Source of the DNA: Tritrichomonas musculus
Taxonomy: Eukaryota > Parabasalia > Tritrichomonadida > Tritrichomonadidae
DNA: 64,000 nucleotides
NCBI GenBank assembly: GCA_039105265.1
Contig: JAPFFF010000027.1
Coordinates: 1,984,001 to 2,048,000 of the forward strand
Reading direction: 5' to 3'
Made by a program: the position numbers and the translations under genes. Every line of letters starts with the position of its first letter. The first letter of the stretch is position 1. The notes below the pieces were generated by a model, which did not search any database, was not told where the DNA came from, and worked only from the letters and a program-made list of their open reading frames with translations. This document shows positions 17,701 to 27,498 of the stretch, one piece after another.

Positions 17701-18129
17701 TAACTTTATTGCTTTTTGATCAGATCGAAACAGATTTTTATCGAAAAAATTCTTAGGTATCTCATAATCCGCACTCATTTTTAAATTTAAACTACTCTGA
17801 TTTCTCAAATTATATTTACATATATTTTCATAATCAATTCGAGGGATAAATTTTAAAAGAACCTTTTTTTTTTCAATATTTATAACCTGCGCAATGTCTT
17901 TAGCATACAAAGGGTTATTTATACGAACAAAGCCTCCAATTTTTAAATTGCTACAAAGTTTAGAAAAATTAGAAGAATCTTTATAAATTTCTTTGCTTTT
18001 TGGCGATGGATACGAATCTAGTTGAGTGTCAAAAGAGGGTTGAAGGACATGGCTTATTAATAGACCAGGGATTTCAAAGAATGAACAATCTTGGTCATCA
18101 AGTGAATATGACATTGCTGAAATCATCAT
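14710..18129 (-). CDS. SPT5-like protein: KOW1/linker module plus long TPPKQM repeat tail
   Basis: The 1,139-residue product begins with a region that matches the KOW1 and following linker of the transcription elongation factor SPT5. It has GGFVRINNPLYAKDIAQV (compare SWVRLKRGLYKDDIAQV), then LKFIPRIDYENI (compare LKMIPRIDYDRI). It continues with FFDKNLFRSD (compare RLFD), WDGNKF-x5-QNFSISELI (compare FEGNRY, KSFAMSAVI) and LNITKKEIQYFNTF (compare VKPTLSELEKF). The NGN domain and later KOW domains of a full SPT5 are not visible. Residues about 450-870 are a tail of hexapeptides, MTPPKQ, MIPPKQ and MTPSNQ, with Thr-Pro and Ser-Pro sites, like the phosphorylated repeat tail of SPT5. A Lys/Ser/Pro stretch and an Arg/Asp/His/Tyr-rich block with 44-residue period (RRHGNYHDDYEYERRHG) end the protein. 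Proposed role: a diverged or accessory elongation factor. Confidence 0.72.
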   Translation of the reverse strand: MMISAMSYSLDDQDCSFFEIPGLLISHVLQPSFDTQLDSYPSPKSKEIYKDSSNFSKLCSNLKIGGFVRINNPLYAKDIAQVINIEKKKVLLKFIPRIDYENICKYNLRNQSSLNLKMSADYEIPKNFFDKNLFRSDQKAIKLKIPWAPNGFVDAIEWDGNKFIGMFQYQNFSISELISENLNITKKEIQYFNTFIADFEKGNKDFIENLSKIEDNDNEKRSSDLYSDCKVSRDYESKDINLKNKNQKKCIVILKSGKNCQKQIEKQDIPCQQNSQQLQQEKKQINFQLNINQNQSAEKVTIDQHGNYRQQNDLSCSQTIKDNTNYNQMSNDLFSLSTVKNDYLANNCSSLSFSDNQVSQIMETFDRMILSNEPVFEDCSHILEQNEIDEKLSMIENQREYSMLEATTSFIPRIDINPFSKDKVDHIMTRTNQLTSNQVYPPRKLVMPTSSNQTIPPNQEISLNHAILTKQMVPPSQAISPKQMTPPNQMIPPKQVNLPSQMTPPKQMIPPKQMTPPNQMIPPKQITPSNQMIPPKQMTPSNQMIPPKQITSSNQMIPPKQITPSNQMTPPKQMTPPKQMTPSNQMIPPKQMTPPKQITPSNQMTPPKQMTPPKQMTPSNQMIPPKQMISPKQMNFPSQMAPSNQMTPPNQMIPPKQITPSNQMIPPKQMTPSNQMIPPKQMTPSNQMIPPKQMTPSNQMIPPKQMTPPKQMTPPKQMTPPKQMTPPKQMTPPKQMTPSNQMTPSNQMIPPKQMTPPKQMTPPKQMTPPKQMTPPKQMTPSNQMTPSNQMIPPKQMTPPKQMTPPKQKILPKQMNLPSQAASSKQMTPSNQAAPQIFPPKQASPSKQDPPQKQIGQPEPPAVPLYLSPHKKIKIKQQEFMPGPDGNPLFNTPLNSSKKKKEASNQKKKSANKPESPPLKPALSTPNFASNIDVPAKRSSSGREEDQRREKSRRDEERMTGSRRHHHDDTFDRRHGRRHGDCYDDNEHGRRHSERHDDSDDERRHGRRHGNYHDDYEYERRHGDYHDDYEYRRRHGNHYDDSDDERRHGRRHGNYHDDYEYERRHGDYHDDYEYRRRHGNHYDDSDDERRHGRRHGNYHDGSDDERRHGNYDNDEKMHMQRPKKREYECGFIFEKKDDDM
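14845..15180. repeat. 132-bp coding tandem repeat
   Basis: The Arg/His/Asp/Tyr-rich C-terminal block repeats with a 132-bp (44-residue) period. The same text begins at about 14849 and 14981, and a diverged third copy follows. Shadow frames on the opposite strand are His/Tyr/Met-rich by-products. Confidence 0.85.
15700..16790. repeat. 18-bp coding minisatellite in the SPT5-like gene
   Basis: More than 50 copies of an 18-bp unit of the type ttttggtggagtcatttg (on +) encode the hexapeptide tail. Two main codon sets, TPPKQM/IPPKQM and TPSNQM, alternate. Degenerate copies extend to about 16790. Confidence 0.9.
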
Positions 18130-18644
18130 TTTATAAAATGAATATTATACTACTATTACTATATGATCCTCTCAAAACCTAGATTGAAAAGTTCTGAATT
18201 TTTGGAGTTGAGTCAAAGAAAATTGAATTACACTCCCTTTACAATTTGATAATAAATATAAGTATCTCGATAAATATTTGATTTTCTAAAAGTATTTTTT
18301 AATTTTAAATCGGAATATTTTTTGAATCTCAAAATTAATGCTTTTTAAATTTGGATTTACTAATTAAAATCATATTTTTTTAAAAATTAATATGACGGTT
18401 GTTAATAACTGGACGGTTATGGTTTTCCACTTCACTTCCTGGGGGATGTAGAAATGTGATATAAAAATTTTACCTCAAACATATAAACAAATAAACAAAA
18501 AAAACTTTCGAAGAAAAAGAATATTACTAACAAATAGATGCCAATATTCATATGCATAATAAGCTTTTTACTACAAATAAATAAAAAATTGTATCAAACT
18601 TAATATATAATTAATATAACATGAAAATAAAAACAATATATATA
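18130..18644. other. Intergenic DNA between two minus-strand genes
   Basis: AT-rich. A slightly GC-richer patch at about 18395-18455 (gacggttgttaataactgg; acttcctgggggatg) has no recognised function. No gene seen. Confidence 0.45.
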
Positions 18645-19958
18645 TCAAAAGTTATGTGAATGTCCATTCATTGATTGAAGAGTAAAAAATAAGGCTAGTG
18701 CAGCAATTTCCATTATCGAAACATACATTAATTTTTTAGGAATTCCTCCCTTTTTTACAAGCTTTTTTTCTTCTTTCAACTGCTTACTTAATTTATATCC
18801 TTCGAGAACTTTGAAGTAAAGATCAGATTCTATTTTATGAATATCATCTTTGAAGTCCTCAAGCTCAGATTGCAAATCATTGTTAAATTGCTGCAATGCT
18901 ATTTCTGTATTATTGAGTTGTTTAGCTATTTCTTCTCTGATTTCTTCAGTTTGCTTGGTGATGCCAATTGCACGGCGCTGCCATTTTTCAGAAAATGATG
19001 TTACCTGATCATTAACTACTGAAAGAACTTCTTCAGTTGTTGATAACGAAGAGGAAAAATCGATGAGCTCATCAAAGCATTTAATTATTTCAATTGTATC
19101 TATTGAATATTCGCTAGGTAGATTAGTATCTTTTTCATTTTTATTGAATTTATTTTTATTATTAAGATTGTTTGAAAGGGCAGAAAGCATTGACATCACA
19201 GTACCATTTTTTCTAAATTCAATTTGCTTTTGTATTTGCGGCGCTTTCTTACCTCTAAAAAAGACTGAATTTATTTTGATTGGATTACCAGAAAATAGTT
19301 TTTCATTATAATTCTTTCCAGTAATTGAAAACCAATGGCGTCTTACCTTAACACGCGGTTTTTCATTAAATATATTTATTATTTTCCCATCAATTTTAAC
19401 ATTGACTGATAAAAAAGGTGATGTATAATTAATTGCAAAAAATAATTTGGGCGATATTAAGGATTCTATAAAAGTCGGATAAAAGAATAGTTTATCAAAA
19501 TTTTCATGACCATCATTTTCACGTATTTCAATAAATATTGATGTTCCATTATAACGTGTTAATATACAAACACCATGAAATTGACTTGGCCCTCCAAAAA
19601 CTTCACCTGATATGCCAAAATCTTTTGTCATCCAAATTCCAATAGTTGAAGAGTGCAAACCTTTTTCAAAGTTTAAACTGATGTCTGCAAACCATTGTTC
19701 TGATGGCAATCGGTGCATTAACCAAGCATATCCACTGGAATTTTTTGATTCTGAGGCCAAAATCATAGATTTATCGATTTCAATTAATGATGCGTTTCCA
19801 CCATATTCCCAATCTCCTGAAAAATGTTCGTTATGAGTAATATATTTTCTTGATGTATTCGTTTGGATAATGCATGAATTAAGCGTCTTTTTAGAATTTT
19901 CTGTGGGCGTAATAGTTGGTTTTTGTCGAGAAATTATGAATAATAAAAAAAAAAGCAT
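18645..19958 (-). CDS. L-type lectin cargo receptor (ERGIC-53/VIP36-like)
   Basis: The 437-residue product starts with a signal peptide (MLFFLLFIISRQ). A leguminous-type lectin domain spans about residues 40-235 and carries family marks: FSGDWEYGG, SSGYAWLMHRLPSEQWFADI (compare the W-x-VE-x-F strand of LMAN1), GIWMTKDFG-x6-FGGP-x-Q-x-GVCIL and a late VRRHWFSITG. A coiled-coil stalk follows (about 300-400, with QLNNTEIALQQFNNDLQSEL). The C-terminal membrane segment is LMYVSIMEIAALALFFTLQS, with a very short tail ending HSHNF. This is the type I topology of receptors that bind high-mannose glycoproteins and carry them from ER to Golgi. The tail lacks an obvious dilysine but ends in aromatic Phe, a known ER-exit signal type. 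Confidence 0.88.
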   Translation of the reverse strand: MLFFLLFIISRQKPTITPTENSKKTLNSCIIQTNTSRKYITHNEHFSGDWEYGGNASLIEIDKSMILASESKNSSGYAWLMHRLPSEQWFADISLNFEKGLHSSTIGIWMTKDFGISGEVFGGPSQFHGVCILTRYNGTSIFIEIRENDGHENFDKLFFYPTFIESLISPKLFFAINYTSPFLSVNVKIDGKIINIFNEKPRVKVRRHWFSITGKNYNEKLFSGNPIKINSVFFRGKKAPQIQKQIEFRKNGTVMSMLSALSNNLNNKNKFNKNEKDTNLPSEYSIDTIEIIKCFDELIDFSSSLSTTEEVLSVVNDQVTSFSEKWQRRAIGITKQTEEIREEIAKQLNNTEIALQQFNNDLQSELEDFKDDIHKIESDLYFKVLEGYKLSKQLKEEKKLVKKGGIPKKLMYVSIMEIAALALFFTLQSMNGHSHNF

Positions 19959-20124
19959 AATTGATTTTGAAGAATTCTTTATAGTACATACAACTTTTTC
20001 AGAAGAAAATAATCGTACATTTTTGAGTCAAAATATATACATACAAAAAGTTCTCTGAAGTACTTTGCTAAAAATTACCTCTTTGATTTTACAAAATTTT
20101 AAGTAACATGTCCAAAATTTTTTA

Positions 20125-20706
20125 ATGTCTTTTGAGTCAACTCTTGATGAATCTTTTGTTTTAGCGCCATCAGTACAAATTGAAAATGAAGTTGAAAAAA
20201 TATCAAATAAGCCTGTCAAGCGTCCGCATAATGCTTATAATTTATTTTTCATAGAACGAAAACCAATTGAAAGAGAAAAACACCAAAAATTATCTGGAAA
20301 TGAAATTTCACAATTAATTGGAAAAATATGGACAGCAATGTCAGAAGAAGAGAAAAGACCATACAAAGATAAAGCAAAAATAATACAAGCTCAATTTAAA
20401 GAAGAAAACCCCAATTATCACTATCAGAAATCTACAGAAAAACCGAAAAGAAAAAAACCTCTGCATCAAAGCAATATGAATCCAAGTTATAACTTTAATT
20501 CCCCTAATGTAAATATAAACTCGCAAATTTCGCTCGAAGTTCAACTTAAAAATATGTTTTCTTCATTAGGACAACAGGTTGTTATGCGATATTTAGGGCA
20601 AAACAAAGCTGATATAGACGGAATGAATAAAAATCCACAAATTACAATGACAGAAACGATTGAAAATGTAATTAATGACATTGATGCACCTGTTTTGAAT
20701 CAATAA
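20125..20706 (+). CDS. HMG-box DNA-binding protein
   Basis: The 193-residue product contains one HMG box at about residues 30-105: VKRPHNAYNLFF, then REKHQKLSGNEISQLIGKIW (the conserved Ser/Asn-Glu-Ile-Ser and Gly-x2-Trp), then MSEEEKRPYKDKAK and NPNYHY. A basic tail (KPKRKKP) and an Asn/Gln-rich C-terminus follow. The box is of the non-sequence-specific or TOX/HMGB-like type that bends DNA, so a chromatin role is likely. The ATG at 20125 is used because the earlier ATG at 20108 closes at once. The stop is TAA followed by A, giving TAAA, the trichomonad polyadenylation-signal form. The gene lies head to head with the lectin gene, 166 bases apart. Confidence 0.9.
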   Translation: MSFESTLDESFVLAPSVQIENEVEKISNKPVKRPHNAYNLFFIERKPIEREKHQKLSGNEISQLIGKIWTAMSEEEKRPYKDKAKIIQAQFKEENPNYHYQKSTEKPKRKKPLHQSNMNPSYNFNSPNVNINSQISLEVQLKNMFSSLGQQVVMRYLGQNKADIDGMNKNPQITMTETIENVINDIDAPVLNQ

Positions 20707-20825
20707 AAAATTGCGGAGTATTAAAAAAAAAAAAAAAAAACAAAAAAAAAACAATATCTTTTTTTCAGGATTATTTTATAATTAATAATATAAATAAAAT
20801 AAAATATATAATATAATAAACCATT

Positions 20826-23800
20826 TCAGTTCATATTTGCATGATCATCTGTCATTGATGTGAAAGCAGCTGAAACAGGATTAACAAAATATGCCATTGA
20901 TTTTCCTTTACCTTTCAAAAACACTTCTCCTCTCTGTTCAACTAAAAATCCCATGTTAGCAATTAAATCATAAGTAGATTGAGGGATTTGGATTCTACCA
21001 GGAAGATCAGTTGTTTGTAGACGTGCTGCAACGTTAATAGGATCGCCAATAATATCGAAGACAGGCTTATCACTACCAAGAACGCCAGCAAGTAGAGGAC
21101 CTCCACTATTAACACCAATTCTTAATTGCAAACTAGAATCCAATTTAATATTATTTTCTTCAATAGATTGAAGACAATCTAATCCGAATCTTATTGTTTG
21201 TTCAGCATGTTGATTTGGAGGAATAGCATCAGCTTCTGTTATGAATAATCCAGCTGCAGCCATATAAATATCACCAATTAGTTTAATTTTTGTAATTAAT
21301 GGATAATTTTTAACAGCTTCATCAAATGAAGAGAAAATCTGAGATAAGTTACCCATAACATCTGCTGGAGAAAGATTAACTGAATATTCGCTAAAACGAA
21401 CAATATCTGTGAAAATAATTGAGGCTGATGGAACTGTGAAGCTAATATCATGCTCACCTCTATTCAATTTAGTAACAATGCTTCTAGGAAGAATTTGGAA
21501 TAGAAGTGCTTCACTTTGAGCCTTTGCTTTTTCAGCAATTGTCTGTTGTTCAACAAGAGATGATTCATCTTGAATAAGAAATGCGTAAGAATCAAGTCGT
21601 GTCATCTTACCTTTCAATCCAATGATGTATACATGACAAGGAACTTCGTTTCCATTATCAGCGAGACAAATGAAATGATCTTCATTAATTAATGATATTT
21701 CACCATTCAGCATTGCAACCATTTGTTGCGATACTTTTTCTCCAGACTCGCTTTGGAAGATTTCTGTAACAGGCTGACCAAGAAGCTGATCTGGCGTGTA
21801 ACCTAGAATTGTTGTCAAAGCTGGATTAATCATTTCGATTGTTCCTTCATTATTAACACCAACCATTCCATCATTTGCATTAAGAATAACGCTCTGTGAA
21901 GTGCAAGTAACGTTAGAAACACTCGTTGAACGTTTATTTAATACAAAATTAAGCAGAGCTTTGTCAGCTACAAAAAGAGTTGGTGGAATTCGTCTAACAA
22001 GAGAAAGACCAACATGATAAAGCTTGTTTGAATAATAAGAAGCAAAAATTTGGAATAATAATAAAAATACACCAACAATAATTCCAATTGCTAAAAAGAT
22101 ACTGGCTTCTTGACAAAACTTGTTATAATTAATCTCAATGAGATGAACAAGTCTTGAATTCGAATCAGCTAAACGATCAAACAAATGCGAATTCGCAAGA
22201 TGTAAAAGATTAATTAATAAAATATCAGAAATTTCTCCATTGTATTTACCCATATTAAAAAGAGCAGTAAAAACCATATCAGCAAAGACATTAAGAGTTT
22301 GGGTTGCAGAAGCACAACGATAGAGATCATGATTTGAATCAGGACCTTGCTCTGTTAATGAACAAAGTTCCTTTGTGTTTAAATCATCAAATTCTTGATC
22401 GAATCCAACAGATGATTCAAAATATTCACTGCCTCTCAATAGGTTTGTGTTAGATTGTCTCATTTCTGGAATCATCGTTGAAAGCTTTCCTGTTATCTGG
22501 AGTTTTGTGATATATGGTGAAAGTGAGCCATTGTAATTAAAAACACCTTCAAAAATAAAATGAGTGACTTCTGTAGATAATATATAACGTCTAGTTCCTA
22601 AATATTGCCATCCATTAATTTTTTGGAATATTTCGTTTGTTTGGCTTGACATGTATATCAAAAAGAAAAGTAGAAGAAAGCTGCAAATTGATAAAAGCGC
22701 ATGAAAAATCAATAAAAATATCCATCGATGCCCAATTTCAATATGATCTGATTGATTTGTATCTGAACTATGGTCAGAATTTAATAATATTGGTTGGCGA
22801 CAGCCTTCTTTTGTATTTGAATCCAGACTGATTAACAAATGAGCAAACTTTTTCATCTTTCGAGAGAATAATATTCCAACAATTAAAAATGGGAAAAACT
22901 GAACACAGAAAACGACTATTGGAACAATTATTTGAATCAATTTAACATCATCTTTGAATTTGGTATATGACGAATATTGCTCATTTAAAAGAGAACCAAA
23001 TAATTCCATAAATGGGTCGGCTAGCATTAACAAATTTTGCGGAATTTCACAGAATGCATCAGTTTCATATAACTGAGAACCATTTTTTTCTGTAAGTCTT
23101 AAAATATCGTAGTAAATGTCGCTAAAAGAATCTTTCATTGACCTAGTAAAAATGTTTGATTGGGTTAAATTTCGGCAAGCAACAGATGGAACATATTGAG
23201 AAAACATCATATTCGCCATATGATAAACATTTAACCCATCTGATGATTGCTCAGAAAGCAAATCTAAGAATTTTTGAAAAGCTTCTTCTGATCTTTGAAA
23301 ATATGGATAAGAACTTTCACGAATAGTCCCATAAAATTGAACATATGCAAATGTAGGTATATTATTATGTTCATCATCATTAGTTAAAACAACCAATTTT
23401 CTTAATGATGGAATAGAATATCGATCAGTTGCTCTAGAAAATCCAAAAAGATGATGAAGAACGACGATATTCATGTTGAAAAATGCATCAGCTATTGTGT
23501 CTGAATTAGAAGAATCTAAAGAGCGTTTATGCAATTTTTGCTTAATAATTTCATTCATTGATACAAATCCTGCAACTGCAGCAATTAGTGAAATAATTGC
23601 TGTTACAATCATTACTTTTGATAGCGATAATCGTGAATTTTTTAATGCATTGAATAATGCCATTCTTAATTTTGATTGTGCAAATAATGATTTGGCGTGG
23701 ACCATTTCAATTTCAAAGTCTATAGAAGAAATGCTTGCAGATGATGCGGTTTGTTTGGACTGACTGGATGATGAATTCACTGAAGCATTTCCTCCTTTAT

Positions 23801-25574
23801 TATTATGTTTAATAAGATTGCCATGCGTGTCAAGTACTTTTTTCTTTAAATAGGAAGGATAATTCTGTATAAAATGCCTAAATGCGTGATCACTCGAAAA
23901 ATTATGACCATTTTCTATCATCTCAATACGATGTTTCTGAATAATAGCCCCTTTAAAATCAGTTTTACACTCAGTTAAGAAACGGCAATAATCTTCGCTG
24001 AATTTGCTATTATTTGGATAATCTCTAATGCCTTCTTGCCAAAGCCCATCGGTTTTATCAGTTATTTTACTAATTGTTTCAAATAATCCTATAGAAGGTG
24101 CTACCTTTGCACCCCAAAAAGAATTTATTGCGTATTCACAATCATGAGAATTGATTCTTAATTGAATAATTCTTTCATTTGCTTCGAGTGGAATTGATGA
24201 TTGCCTCATTACCTTAACTCGATGGGCTTGAAAAATCACGAATCTTTGAGAAAATTTTAAATTTTTCTTCTTTAGTATTACCATAAAAACACTGTTTAAC
24301 ATTTGCTGCTGTGATGGGAAGAATGATAAAACTTGCAAAATTGAGCATAATATATTTACATCATCTTGATAATGGGAAATTATATATCTTATTAAACTCC
24401 AATCTATAAATGGTTTCGACATAGAAGCAATTCCAACTCTTAAAAACATCAGTGCTCTATTCTTTTTTTTATCTATTTGTAATGATTTGAAAAAGTTTTC
24501 TTGTGCTTCATTTGTCATGGTTTCTTCATCATCATCATCGGCATATTTAAGTTTCTTCGCCATTTTTTTATAATACGTTTTAAATACAAAATGCCCAGCA
24601 ATAGCAAAAACAATAAAAAGTACTAATGAACATATGATTGGAACAAGAGGAGTAACTTTTGTAAAGAAATTTAAAATGAACATCATAACATCTAAAACAA
24701 GTGACGTGGTAAGCGCACCAAAAGCTAACATAGAACCTTGAAGTAAGTGAAAGTGGAGATTAAATAAATTCAAAAGGATATAAATGAATATAGCGAAATG
24801 GATTATTTGTAGAATATTGAGAACCCACTTATCAAATGTGTAAAACAAAAATGAAAGTAAAACCATTAAAGATGAGGTAGCAAATAGTAGTATCATGTAA
24901 AATGGCTCAAAAGTTGTATAAACATTTGTAACTAATATTGTAGAATTACAAATTAAAGAGTAGCCAATATAAAAAAATATCATAAAGCATATGTAAATAA
25001 TAAGACCAAGAATAAAAAAGAGCCATGATAACTCATTTTTGTAATCATCTATTAAATTCATTAAAGCTGAACCTGCTGCCGCTGCAGAAGGATGCAAAAA
25101 AACAGGACAAACAATTTCAAAAATAATTCTAGTAGGGTAAAGAGTCCACGTAATATATCTCCTTCTAAAATGGTAAAAAATACCCATAAAAAGAAACCAA
25201 AAGGCACAAACCAAAAATATTACTAGAGAAATAATAATAGACTGCTGGGTATTTGAAAATGACATATCATGATGAAGAAACCAGAAAATTAGAGTTTCTT
25301 TTTCAATAATTGGTCCAGAATTTTCCATATTAGCTTTGCGATAAAAATCTGTGTACGGCCAAGTTGAGCTGAAAATTATTTGGTAATAAAAAAATATAGC
25401 AATAATCCAAGAAATAATCTTTGGGATTTTTGTTGATTTTGTTATTTGGTCAAAAAGTGGAAAAAGAGAATTGAAAGTTCGAGATGAAGCATCTGATCCA
25501 TTCATAGTCATGGATATGCTTTGAGAATGCGATTGACGAGATACCTGCGAGCCTTCAAGTTCAAATTTTTGCAT
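20826..25574 (-). CDS. Multi-pass PAS-adenylate cyclase (class III)
   Basis: Start chosen at ATG 25574 (MQKFELEGSQ); the frame extends 25 codons further only from a TTG. The 1,582-residue product has about ten or more TM segments in the N-terminal third (for example IISWIIAIFFYYQIIF), large soluble and further membrane regions, then a PAS domain (GMVGVNNEGTIEMINPALTT, GYTPDQLLGQP). A C-terminal class III cyclase domain starts near VPSASIIFTDIVRFS. Catalytic residues are complete for a homodimer: metal Asp in FTDIV and in LIGDIYM, purine-selecting Lys in KIKLIGD and Asp in VFDIIGD, and transition-state Asn and Arg in INVAARL. Lys plus Asp indicates ATP, hence cAMP. The product is likely a membrane receptor-cyclase sensing external or redox/light-like cues. 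The trichomonad family is large. Confidence 0.92.
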   Translation of the reverse strand: MQKFELEGSQVSRQSHSQSISMTMNGSDASSRTFNSLFPLFDQITKSTKIPKIISWIIAIFFYYQIIFSSTWPYTDFYRKANMENSGPIIEKETLIFWFLHHDMSFSNTQQSIIISLVIFLVCAFWFLFMGIFYHFRRRYITWTLYPTRIIFEIVCPVFLHPSAAAAGSALMNLIDDYKNELSWLFFILGLIIYICFMIFFYIGYSLICNSTILVTNVYTTFEPFYMILLFATSSLMVLLSFLFYTFDKWVLNILQIIHFAIFIYILLNLFNLHFHLLQGSMLAFGALTTSLVLDVMMFILNFFTKVTPLVPIICSLVLFIVFAIAGHFVFKTYYKKMAKKLKYADDDDEETMTNEAQENFFKSLQIDKKKNRALMFLRVGIASMSKPFIDWSLIRYIISHYQDDVNILCSILQVLSFFPSQQQMLNSVFMVILKKKNLKFSQRFVIFQAHRVKVMRQSSIPLEANERIIQLRINSHDCEYAINSFWGAKVAPSIGLFETISKITDKTDGLWQEGIRDYPNNSKFSEDYCRFLTECKTDFKGAIIQKHRIEMIENGHNFSSDHAFRHFIQNYPSYLKKKVLDTHGNLIKHNNKGGNASVNSSSSQSKQTASSASISSIDFEIEMVHAKSLFAQSKLRMALFNALKNSRLSLSKVMIVTAIISLIAAVAGFVSMNEIIKQKLHKRSLDSSNSDTIADAFFNMNIVVLHHLFGFSRATDRYSIPSLRKLVVLTNDDEHNNIPTFAYVQFYGTIRESSYPYFQRSEEAFQKFLDLLSEQSSDGLNVYHMANMMFSQYVPSVACRNLTQSNIFTRSMKDSFSDIYYDILRLTEKNGSQLYETDAFCEIPQNLLMLADPFMELFGSLLNEQYSSYTKFKDDVKLIQIIVPIVVFCVQFFPFLIVGILFSRKMKKFAHLLISLDSNTKEGCRQPILLNSDHSSDTNQSDHIEIGHRWIFLLIFHALLSICSFLLLFFLIYMSSQTNEIFQKINGWQYLGTRRYILSTEVTHFIFEGVFNYNGSLSPYITKLQITGKLSTMIPEMRQSNTNLLRGSEYFESSVGFDQEFDDLNTKELCSLTEQGPDSNHDLYRCASATQTLNVFADMVFTALFNMGKYNGEISDILLINLLHLANSHLFDRLADSNSRLVHLIEINYNKFCQEASIFLAIGIIVGVFLLLFQIFASYYSNKLYHVGLSLVRRIPPTLFVADKALLNFVLNKRSTSVSNVTCTSQSVILNANDGMVGVNNEGTIEMINPALTTILGYTPDQLLGQPVTEIFQSESGEKVSQQMVAMLNGEISLINEDHFICLADNGNEVPCHVYIIGLKGKMTRLDSYAFLIQDESSLVEQQTIAEKAKAQSEALLFQILPRSIVTKLNRGEHDISFTVPSASIIFTDIVRFSEYSVNLSPADVMGNLSQIFSSFDEAVKNYPLITKIKLIGDIYMAAAGLFITEADAIPPNQHAEQTIRFGLDCLQSIEENNIKLDSSLQLRIGVNSGGPLLAGVLGSDKPVFDIIGDPINVAARLQTTDLPGRIQIPQSTYDLIANMGFLVEQRGEVFLKGKGKSMAYFVNPVSAAFTSMTDDHANMN

Positions 25575-26412
25575 GAAATAAACTAATATAAAATTAAAAT
25601 ATTTCAATAGAATAATTTCTATGAAAAAAATTTTTTTGAATGAAGTCAATTAAAAATTTCTTTCAAGTACAAAAATACGTTATGAAATATAATTCAATTT
25701 TCCAAAAAAAATTACATTTCTCAAATTTGAATATTGCATTGTTTAGTAATTATAACTACTTATTATATCCAGATTCCAAGATTTATAAAATAAATTCATA
25801 TATAAAAAATACGAAATAATATGTATAAAATCCTAATAACGTATTATGGCTTTGAATTGATTTGAATGATCACAAATCTGATTGATTAACGTTTACCCTT
25901 ATAATAATAATAATTCTAATATATTATAGTTTTTCAAATTACATTTAGTATTGGTATATTAAAAATATACTTGATTTTAATATATAAAAAAAAGAAATTT
26001 TAATATTATGGAATAAAAAATATTTATAAAACTTTCAAAAATGAAATAATTGTTATTCAATTTTCGATTGTCCAACTTCAAATTTTTTTCTCCCAATATT
26101 AATATTTATTTATAATAGACTATTTTAGAGATTTCAGTGTTTATTATTTCAACATTTTTTCAATATTAAAATTTGAATGGCTTATAAAAATTTAAGTGTA
26201 AAGTTTGAGAGGATTTTACAACCTCTCAATTTTGCAATCTGACAAACTATTATTCTCTATGCTTTTTTTTAATTTTTTTTTTATAAAAATAAACTTTAAA
26301 TTAAAAATAGTCTTGGCCATTTTTTTTATTAATCCCAAATATTAGCAGAAAATATTTTTTTCTAAAAAAATTGGAAGGAATTGAGATAAAAAAAGTCTAA
26401 TAGCATCATTTA
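25575..26412. other. AT-rich intergenic DNA
   Basis: The cyclase promoter lies in this stretch. No reading frame of interest, only A/T runs and ordinary spacer. Confidence 0.5.
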
Positions 26413-26420
26413 TAATATTA

Positions 26421-27498
26421 CAGGGATGCTTATCGATAAACCGTTTTATTGGTCATCGGATGATTATCGATAATCCGATAATATCGATAAAAAACCGTCC
26501 GATGAATGATGAGTATCGATAAATACGTTTTTCTAACCGTCCGATAAATGGTCTTATCGGATGATAACCGTCCGATAAATGGTCTCATGATCCGATAAAA
26601 TTGTAAAATATTTATCGATAAATATCGATAAATTTTAAATAGTCCTTCAATTTTTATTGATATTTATCGATAAAATAACTATAATGCATTTTTTATTTAT
26701 AAACATCGATAAAAAAATATAAATCATTACTGATTTGATTGAGCCTCGTGTTAAACATTGATTTTACTAAGTTAAAGCATTAAAAAACAACAATTAATAA
26801 CAAATAAGAATTTAAAAATATTATTACTATTTTTTCTTTAATTGCATATATTTAAAGTAAAAAGCATTAAATTGATGGATGATAGCAAAAAATATTATGA
26901 AGTATTACCAATACAACATAATGGAAATATTAAAGTCTTGATTTATTAGCAATGCTATTATTAATCAATGATTAACCTCAAAAAACACTTGTAATAAGCC
27001 ACAAGTGGCGAAAAATACACTTTCTTCAGGTAAATTAATGAATTTCATTGTGTTGACTACTTTTGAATCGAAATACCGAATTTTTTATATTTCATATATC
27101 CACCGAAATAACAAGTATAATTATTTTTTTTCAGCAATAATATTTTATATAAAATATAAATTTATTGGTAACTCACTTTTCTTTAGAAAAAATAAAACTT
27201 TCTGATGATAAATATTATATAACATCAAGAATTATTTTTATATTTTTTTATTAAAAAACATTATAAACAAAGAAAAAAAAACATTATGCGCTTAAATTTT
27301 TAAAATCCAATTATTAGTTCTTTCTAAAAAGTTATATTTATCGGTAGTTATCGGATCCAAAATTTTAATCAGATAAAAAATTTATCGATAAAAATTTTCA
27401 TTTATCGATATTTATCTGTCATCGAAAGTTTATCAGATAATATCGATATTCATTGGACGATCATAACCGTTATCGGATAATATCGATAAGCAACCCTG
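26421..27498. mobile_element. Non-autonomous hAT-type element with perfect 8-bp TSD
   Basis: The element begins CAGGGATGCTTATCGATAA and ends with the inverted form TTATCGATAAGCAACCCTG, terminal inverted repeats of 19 bp with one mismatch. It is flanked on both sides by taatatta (26413-26420 and 27499-27506), an 8-bp target-site duplication. CAGGG ends plus an 8-bp duplication are the hallmark of the hAT superfamily. The subterminal 200 bp on each side are packed with ATCGATAA, TATCGGA and GTCCGAT words in both orientations, probable transposase-binding sites. The middle (about 26700-27340) is AT-rich without a transposase. The hAT gene at 41738-43585 could in principle act on it. Confidence 0.9.
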
